In this document: in pieces, positions 32,623-37,715 of the stretch
Numbering within the stretch: position 1 is the first letter of the stretch
Layout of the letters: each line of letters begins with the position of its first letter
DNA from: Bacillus sp. MM2020_1
GTDB taxonomy: Bacteria; Bacillota; Bacilli; Bacillales; Cytobacillaceae
Assembly (NCBI GenBank): GCA_011250595.1
Contig: JAANMP010000048.1
Coordinates: 1-37,715 of the forward strand
Direction: 5' to 3'
Length of the DNA: 37,715 bases
Notes under the pieces: generated by a model
Databases searched by the model: none
Told to the model about the DNA's origin: nothing
Seen by the model: the letters and a program-made list of their open reading frames with translations, nothing else
Made by a program: the position numbers and the translations under genes

Positions 32623-33519
32623 ATTGCTTTCCTTAAATTTCGCCTGAATTGCTTTTAAAAACAGATCAGCAGCTGCTGAAAAAACCTGATGCTTTTTCCA
32701 AACAATATTTAAGCCAGATTCAAGTCTTGGCTCTAGCGGTCTAAAACAAATGTTACTATCACTAGATGTATTCACTAGTTTATCAATGGTAACTGCATAA
32801 CCAATGCCTTCTTCCACCATTATGGCAGCATTATAGGCTAGATTGTATGTAGTCACGACGTTTAATTTATCAAAATCTTCACCAAACCAATCCGTAAATT
32901 CATTTTTAGAAAATGTCTGTTTTATAGCCTGTCGTGAACAGATTAGCGGAACATTGACTAAATCCACTGCTTGAATGGTCTCTTTGATAGCAAGAGGACT
33001 GTCTTTTCTCATCACAACGCCCCAAACATCCTTGGCTGGGATATTGAAATAATTGTATTTTGATAAATCAGCTGGTTGAATTAAAATGCCAAAGTCAAGC
33101 AAGCCCTTGTCAAGCCGTTCAGTCACATCGTCTTCGTTTCCGCTGTAGAGGTGATACCGTATATTTGGATAACTTAACTGTAAATCTTTTACTACCCGTG
33201 CAATTTGTTTCATGGCGTCTGTTTCTCCACCACCTATGTAAACATCACCACTGATTGAATCTTCCATGGAACTAAATTCTGTCTCTAATTTATCGACCAT
33301 TTCAACGATTTCTTCTGCTCTCTTTCGCAGGAGCATTCCTTCCTCTGTGAGAATGATCCTGTGACTACTGCGGATAAATAGTTTTTTCCCTAACTCTTGT
33401 TCAAGGTCTTTTAATTGTCTAGACAAGGTTGGTTGTGTAACATGCAAAAAATCAGCAGCACCCGTAATGCTTCCTTCCCTTGCAACAGTAAGGAAATATC
33501 GCAAAACTCTAAATTCCAT
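32620..33519 (-). CDS. LysR-family transcriptional regulator
   Basis: 299 residues: LysR helix-turn-helix (about 1-60; LRYFLTVAREGSITGAADFL, HVTQPTLSRQLKDLEQELG) and a periplasmic-binding-like effector domain (about 90-295; VYIGGGETDAMKQIARVVKD). GGAGG precedes ATG. It is divergent from the hydrolase gene, and a perfect 9-bp dyad lies between, so it likely controls itself, the hydrolase and possibly the MFS exporter that follows. The effector is not predictable. Confidence 0.93.
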   Translation of the reverse strand: MEFRVLRYFLTVAREGSITGAADFLHVTQPTLSRQLKDLEQELGKKLFIRSSHRIILTEEGMLLRKRAEEIVEMVDKLETEFSSMEDSISGDVYIGGGETDAMKQIARVVKDLQLSYPNIRYHLYSGNEDDVTERLDKGLLDFGILIQPADLSKYNYFNIPAKDVWGVVMRKDSPLAIKETIQAVDLVNVPLICSRQAIKQTFSKNEFTDWFGEDFDKLNVVTTYNLAYNAAIMVEEGIGYAVTIDKLVNTSSDSNICFRPLEPRLESGLNIVWKKHQVFSAAADLFLKAIQAKFKESN

Positions 33520-33560
33520 AAATCACGCCTCCTTTATAATGTATTAGTATAAATAATTTA

Positions 33561-33581
33561 GATATGCTTATCAAGCATATC
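33561..33581. promoter_or_regulatory. LysR operator candidate
   Basis: A perfect palindrome with 9-bp arms GATATGCTT / AAGCATATC and a 3-bp centre, containing a T-N11-A LysR box, sits midway between the divergent LysR and hydrolase genes. Half-site-like GATATAAGATATAAG follows. Confidence 0.75.
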
Positions 33582-33671
33582 TTGATATAAGATATAAGTA
33601 TTGGGCATATACGAAAGGCCCTGCTAGAATAAATAGGGTAGAAACAACAGGAAGAAAGGATGTTAACTAAT

Positions 33672-34616
33672 ATGTCAAACTATATTTTTGAATTAAGCGA
33701 TAAGGTTACAAGGAAATCAGTTTCATACAATAACAGGTTTGGAATCAAAATTGCAGCAGATCTCTACTTGCCAAAAGAATTTGATGAGTCAAAGAAACAC
33801 GGAGCCGTTATTATAGGTGCTCCCTATGGTGGAGTTAAAGAGCAGGGTTCGGGTATTTATGCTCAAAACATGGCGGAGCGTGGTTTTGTGGCTCTTGCAT
33901 TTGACCCATCTTACAACGGATACAGTGGTGGAGAGCCACGGCATATTTCTTCGCCTGATCTCTTCGTAGAAGATTTCGGTGCAGCCGTAGATTATGTAGG
34001 GACGCGTTCATTTGTAGACAGGAATCAAATTGGTGTAATCGGTATGTGTGGCAGCGGTGGTTTTGCGATCAGTGCAGCGCAGGTTGATAAGCGCATCAAG
34101 GCTGTCGCAACGATCAGCATGTACGATATAGCCCGTGCGCAAGCCAATGGCTGGAAGGACTCGTTAACTGAAGAAGATCGTAACAACATACTTGATGCAA
34201 TTGCTGAGCAACGCTACGCGGATTTTGAAGGCAACGCACCAGCGCTTACCGGTCGAGGAGCACCAATTGGATTTAACGAAAATACAGACCCTATCGGTCG
34301 TGAGTTTGGCGAGTTTTATTCTACGCCAAGAGGGTACCACCCGAACTCACTTACTCAATTTACCGTGACAAGCAGCATGTCATTTATGAATTTTCCGCTG
34401 CTTACACACATTAAGTCGATTTCACCGCGTCCAATTTTGTTCATTATGGGCGAAGATGCTCACTCAAGATACTTTAGTGAAGATGCTTACGAATTGGCGG
34501 CAGAACCAAAAGAACTGTACATCGTTCCAAATGCAGGACACGTTGATTTGTATGACAAGACGGATTTGATTCCATTCGACAAATTGGAAGCATACTTTAT
34601 CGACAATTTGAAGTAA
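33672..34616 (+). CDS. Alpha/beta hydrolase, YcjY-like
   Basis: 314 residues. The core shows AVIIGAPYGGVKEQ (oxyanion region), FDPSYNGYSGGEPR, the nucleophile elbow VIGMCGSGGFAISAA with Cys in place of Ser (as in dienelactone hydrolases), an acidic residue near FIMGEDAHSR and a late His in PNAGHVDLYD. It matches the YcjY-like group of bacterial hydrolases, whose substrates are mostly unknown. I start at ATG 33672 with AGGAAGAAAGGA upstream; ATG 33660 overlaps that site. It is divergent from LysR and followed by a terminator and an MFS exporter. Confidence 0.85.
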   Translation: MSNYIFELSDKVTRKSVSYNNRFGIKIAADLYLPKEFDESKKHGAVIIGAPYGGVKEQGSGIYAQNMAERGFVALAFDPSYNGYSGGEPRHISSPDLFVEDFGAAVDYVGTRSFVDRNQIGVIGMCGSGGFAISAAQVDKRIKAVATISMYDIARAQANGWKDSLTEEDRNNILDAIAEQRYADFEGNAPALTGRGAPIGFNENTDPIGREFGEFYSTPRGYHPNSLTQFTVTSSMSFMNFPLLTHIKSISPRPILFIMGEDAHSRYFSEDAYELAAEPKELYIVPNAGHVDLYDKTDLIPFDKLEAYFIDNLK

Positions 34617-34642
34617 GAATCGCTTCAAATAAGGATATTAAA

Positions 34643-34674
34643 AAATTACCCCCATCTTTCTTTGGGGGTAATTT
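34643..34674. terminator. Terminator after the hydrolase gene
   Basis: An 11-bp stem AAATTACCCCC / GGGGGTAATTT with a 10-nt loop. The T run is short (TTTATT). Confidence 0.8.
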
Positions 34675-34710
34675 ATTGACCGAACATAATTGAAGATAGG
34701 AGTTGTTTAT

Positions 34711-35880
34711 TTGACTAAACGAAATAATTTGTTGATTGTCATCTTAACCATAGGAGTCTTCGGTATCTTAAATACCGAAATGGGGGTTATTGGAATATTA
34801 CCTGACATTGCTGATCACTTTCATATAAGTGTATCAAAAGCAGGATGGCTGGTAAGTGCTTTTGCCCTTGTTGTTGCCATATCTGGTCCAACGATGCCAT
34901 TATTATTTTCGGGGATCAATCGAAAGAAGGTCATGTTACTTGTCCTAGGTGTTTTCGTTGTGGGAAACATTGTATCCATATTTACATCTAACTTTGCCAT
35001 TCTATTAATTGCTCGCATCATTCCAGCCTTTTTTCATCCTATCTATTGTTCATTGGCATTTACAGTAGCTGCTGCATCAGTAAGTAAAGAGGAAGCTCCA
35101 AAAGCTGTTTCTAAAGTATTTGTAGGAGTATCAGCCGGTATGGTAGTTGGCGTGCCAATCGCAAGTTTTATCTCAAGTGCCGTTTCGTTTGAAATGGCTA
35201 TGGCATTTTTTGCGATTGTAAATGCCATCGTATTCATTGCAACATTTATTTTTGTACCATCTATGCCAGTGGAAGAAAGACTTTCTTATGGTACCCAATT
35301 TTCCGTCTTAAAAAAATCTATTACATGGCTTTCCATCGTGACTGTCATTCTGTTAAACTCATCCATATTTGGGGTTTTTAGTTATCTGGCTGATTATTTG
35401 AAAACTGTTACAAATATGCCTTCGAACACCATTAGTTTAATATTATTCGTATACGGCGGAGCCAATATTATTGGAAATATTGTGGCAGGTAAATTGCTAA
35501 CTAAAAATGCGCAGAAAGTTGTGGCAGTTTTTCCTTTTGTATTAGGGATCGTGTACATTCTATTATTCTTATTTGGACAGTTTACCGTACCTATGGCGTT
35601 CATTACGTTAATTTGGGGGATATTAGGTGGAGTAGCGGGTAATATCAACCAATATTGGATTTCAACAGCAGCTCCCGAAGCGCCTGATTTTGCCAACGGC
35701 CTATTTTTATCAGCCTGTAACATAGGAACAACCATTGGTGCCGCTCTAGGCGGGTTATTTATATCAGAAATGGGTACACAATACGGCGTATTAGTTGGAA
35801 TCCTATCGTTGATCCTAGGTTTGGTAACTATTTTACTACGAAATTATAGGTATAGTCCGGCAAAGCAACTCTCCATTTAA
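34711..35880 (+). CDS. MFS transporter, DHA1 group (AraJ/YdhP-like)
   Basis: 389 residues, twelve membrane helices. The N-terminal NTEMGVIGILPDIADHFHIS and KAGWLVSAFALVVAISGP and the helix 4-5 region IARIIPAFFHPIYCSLAF are typical of sugar-efflux/drug exporters of the AraJ/YdhP type, which work by proton antiport. TTG 34711 has AGGAG 8 nt upstream; an in-frame TTG at 34690 lies before that site. It follows the LysR-controlled hydrolase and may export related compounds. Substrate unknown. Confidence 0.88.
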   Translation: MTKRNNLLIVILTIGVFGILNTEMGVIGILPDIADHFHISVSKAGWLVSAFALVVAISGPTMPLLFSGINRKKVMLLVLGVFVVGNIVSIFTSNFAILLIARIIPAFFHPIYCSLAFTVAAASVSKEEAPKAVSKVFVGVSAGMVVGVPIASFISSAVSFEMAMAFFAIVNAIVFIATFIFVPSMPVEERLSYGTQFSVLKKSITWLSIVTVILLNSSIFGVFSYLADYLKTVTNMPSNTISLILFVYGGANIIGNIVAGKLLTKNAQKVVAVFPFVLGIVYILLFLFGQFTVPMAFITLIWGILGGVAGNINQYWISTAAPEAPDFANGLFLSACNIGTTIGAALGGLFISEMGTQYGVLVGILSLILGLVTILLRNYRYSPAKQLSI

Positions 35881-35936
35881 ATGCTCACTCCTTTTTAAAT
35901 AAGATGTCTTGTCCTAAATCTAGTAACCAGCAAAGG

Positions 35937-36129
35937 TAAATAAGCGGAGATACTCCGGTTAGTTGCAGAATGGAGCTCGTTTCGGGATAAATAAGCGGAG
36001 GTTCTCCGGTTATGAAAAGAAAAATCTTCCATTTTCACGTTTTTCGAGTAAATAGGCGGAATATCTCCGTCTATTTAAGCTCTTTTTAATGAAAATTACT
36101 TATTAAGCGGAATATTTCCGACTATTTAT
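35937..36129. repeat. Cluster of four palindromic repeats (GCGGAG..CTCCG type)
   Basis: Four units at 35937-35961, 35988-36012, 36049-36077 and 36100-36129, spaced 50-62 bp. Each reads about AAATAAGCGGAnnnTCCGnCTATTTA. Inner arms change together: CGGAG/CTCCG in units 1 and 2, CGGA/TCCG in unit 3, CGGAA/TTCCG in unit 4. Units 3 and 4 also have outer arms TAAATAG-like / CTATTTA. They look like REP-type elements. No gene is present from 35881 to 36291. Confidence 0.8.
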
Positions 36130-36291
36130 CAGCTCGGGTGCTTAACCTTTCCATTACAGATAAGTGTGTATCTTTTTGCACGAAGGAAAAGCATTGCCCA
36201 GTTTATAAACAACGGCTGAATGGGCGTTCCGATCATGATGAAGTTAGGAATATATTTAAGAAATAAAAATTAAGAATGTGAGGAATTTTAT

Positions 36292-36360
36292 ATGTCTGAA
36301 TACTATACTTTTAAATTGAGCTAACATGTTAACCGTACTTTTGTGTCTTACAAAAATAGA
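36292..36360 (+). pseudogene. Remnant of a second YcjY-like hydrolase gene start
   Basis: After TGAGGAAT, ATG 36292 gives MSEYYTFKLS, a stop, then HVNRTFVSYKNRASG in the same frame. The hydrolase at 33672 begins MSNYIFELS, DKVTRKSVSYNNRFG: the same spacing and many identities. The rest of the gene is gone. From here to 36660 I see no other gene. Confidence 0.65.
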
Positions 36361-36665
36361 GCATCAGGAACAATGTCCAGTTCCTTTGGTTCAGCAGCTG
36401 CTGCATAAAGAGCATTATGTAAAGGGTTGTCACAATTTACCTGAATAATAATGTAACGCTTTATTAAGCTACCATGAAAATAAGTTTCCTCTAAATTGGA
36501 AAAATGGCAATATTTAAGAAGACCCTGCTCAATCGTTAAAAAAAAGAGAAGAGTGTTAATTAATAAGTCTATGAATTGGTTGACTGGATTAAGGTCAGTA
36601 TCAGTATTGACACTTCCTGACCATTTTCATTCTCTGTGGTGAAGTGCGATTTTTGCGCTTCATGG

Positions 36666-36756
36666 ATGGCTAACGGGTGCATTTCTTAAAGAACGTTCGG
36701 CTGCTCAAAAAAAAGCAGCCGATATTGTGCTGAAGGGTGAGGTTAACCAAAGAAGC
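36666..36756 (+). repeat. Dispersed repeat copy M
   Basis: Left end GATGGCTAACGGGTGCATTT, a perfect 9-bp central stem TCGGCTGCT / AGCAGCCGA, and right end ATTGTGCTGAAGGGTGAGGT then TAACCAAAGAAG. Unlike most copies it is far from the recombinase and is followed by a convergent gene. Confidence 0.75.
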
Positions 36757-36783
36757 GTAAGATGAGGACTTCATCTGAATAGA

Positions 36784-37197
36784 CTAGGCTTCTTTGGACT
36801 GACGATCACACAGGAGCATCCATGACGTTCCAAACCTGTCTCTCAACTGAGCAAAGCGCAAAGCGAAAAAAGTTTCTTTCATGGGCATAAAGATTTCTCC
36901 TTCTTCAGAAAGCAAGGTATAAAGCCTCTCCGCCTCTTCTGGACTGGAAACCCTGAGTGTCAGATAAACACTCCGCATAGGCTCAGCGTTGGGGATGTCG
37001 GCTCCCCTGAGCACCATGTCCCCAATCTCGATGGTAGCATGCAGAATGTCGTTTTCCCGACCTTCTGGAATGTTCGTTGGGTCTGGCATTTGCTTGAATG
37101 CCATCATCGATGTTATTCTGCCTCCGAGCTGCTGTTCATAGAACCGAAAAGCCTGTTCGCAAACTCCACGATAGTTGACGTAGATATCGAGTTTCAT
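36784..37197 (-). CDS. VOC-family protein, PhnB-like
   Basis: 137 residues with the glyoxalase/VOC fold of the PhnB type: MKLDIYVNYRGVCEQAFRFY, the LGG turn, MPDPTNIPEGRENDILHATI, MVLRGADIP and the C-terminal LRDRFGTSWMLLCDRQ. PhnB-like proteins are mostly of unknown function; some act as metal-dependent enzymes or resistance proteins. The base composition is visibly more GC-rich than the neighbours, which suggests later arrival by transfer. The ribosome site before ATG (GGAGAG) is adequate. Confidence 0.88.
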   Translation of the reverse strand: MKLDIYVNYRGVCEQAFRFYEQQLGGRITSMMAFKQMPDPTNIPEGRENDILHATIEIGDMVLRGADIPNAEPMRSVYLTLRVSSPEEAERLYTLLSEEGEIFMPMKETFFALRFAQLRDRFGTSWMLLCDRQSKEA

Positions 37198-37715
37198 TGA
37201 ATAATCTCTCCTTTTTCATTTTGGTGATTGGTCTTGAAAGATATCTTATAATTCAGTATAAACTAGTGGCATATGAATGCCTATACAAGTATAATGTGGA
37301 ACCTTGCTGGAAGCACGACAAAGTTAGAAAGGAGCTGTTTTTGTTTCATTATTTACGATGAATACGGTCAAAAATCATACTACATATAAGGGCAAGTTAG
37401 TTTGTTAAATAAGTAAGAAAACCATCTTATCTAAGGTGGTCTTTTTACTTTGTGCCTATTTAATTTGAAGGATTAAATCAAAAAGGTAATTTAAGATCGG
37501 TATTAGGAGCCAGCTTTTTTTAGTTTTTATATTTCGACATTTTTCCGCATTCTTAGAAGTTTAACAAAATACATTAGAGATTAGAATCATAAAAAGTTTG
37601 TTGATTTTATTGACTTTGCCAGCCATTACCGTTGTTAGTGAATATATTAATTTTTGTAAAGGTGGGAATTTGTCAAATCTTGACCTTTTTTTTAGCTTTA
37701 ATAACACTCGTATTA
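37198..37715. other. Intergenic end of the window with a terminator-like hairpin
   Basis: No convincing gene on either strand. A stem of about 11 bp, AAACCATCTT / AAGGTGGTCT with T5 (37413-37446), looks like a terminator. A second weak AAGGT/ACCTT dyad with T8 lies near 37658-37692. The sequence is otherwise AT-rich. Confidence 0.5.

Noticed and set aside
35394..35735. 113-residue minus-strand frame inside the MFS gene
   Set aside because: Antisense shadow of a hydrophobic coding sequence.
1..37715. tRNA, rRNA, prophage structural genes, restriction or CRISPR-Cas systems
   Set aside because: Looked for on both strands; nothing in the sequence or predicted proteins supports any of them.

Overview
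This is a low-GC chromosomal segment of a spore-forming member of the Bacillaceae. Evidence for that is the YhcN/YlaJ-type spore lipoprotein, three DUF3231 (coat-associated family) genes, a Gly/Tyr/His-rich coat-like protein, AGGAGG-type ribosome sites with many TTG/GTG starts, KimA, and two c-di-AMP (ydaO-type) riboswitches. The sequence does not let me name a species.

Region 1 (1 to about 13.2 kb) is an accessory zone. It begins with the tail of signal peptidase I and a tyrosine recombinase. A run of mostly single, co-oriented genes follows: a membrane protein, DUF192, NUDIX, an Asp/Glu racemase-like protein, a PNPOx-like protein, DUF1259 and a double-CXXCG immunity-like protein. They are separated by a recurring 75-110 bp intergenic repeat. 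Each copy has a conserved left end around CTAACGGGTGC, a terminator hairpin that varies in sequence but keeps its pairing, and a conserved right end CTAAC-N7-GTTAG. In six cases the repeat starts at or within about 10 bp of a stop codon. The recombinase gene lies between a left-half and a right-half copy. This resembles an integron cassette array, or an autonomous element with miniature derivatives, and is the least explained structure in the window. The zone also holds much decay: an IS110 remnant with a structured 3' RNA-like region, DUF3231 genes broken by a nonsense codon and by a frameshift, and a MerR locus whose transporter and aldo/keto reductase have lost their middles.

Region 2 (13.4-16.2 kb) has an intact DUF3231 gene, an unidentified gene fragment, a broken IS3-family element and a DUF2294 gene.

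Region 3 (16.4-27.5 kb) is a potassium island. A c-di-AMP riboswitch precedes kdpF-kdpA-kdpB-kdpC, then a kinase-less KdpD-like protein made of two tandem KdpD-USP units, then a short pyruvate kinase. A second c-di-AMP riboswitch precedes kimA. c-di-AMP reports high K+, so both uptake systems should be on when K+ is low. The pyruvate kinase has the Leu-Gln-Lys-Leu signature described for K+-independent enzymes in place of the Thr/Lys/Glu/Thr set. It would therefore keep the last step of glycolysis running in K+-starved cells.

Region 4 (27.7-37.7 kb) holds a small membrane protein, an MneP/MneS-like cation efflux protein, a membrane protein broken in a T8 tract, a GNAT protein, a divergent AdhR-type MerR regulator and zinc alcohol dehydrogenase, a divergent LysR regulator and YcjY-like hydrolase with a perfect palindrome between them, an MFS exporter, a cluster of four compensating palindromes, a remnant of a second hydrolase gene, and a PhnB-like VOC protein.
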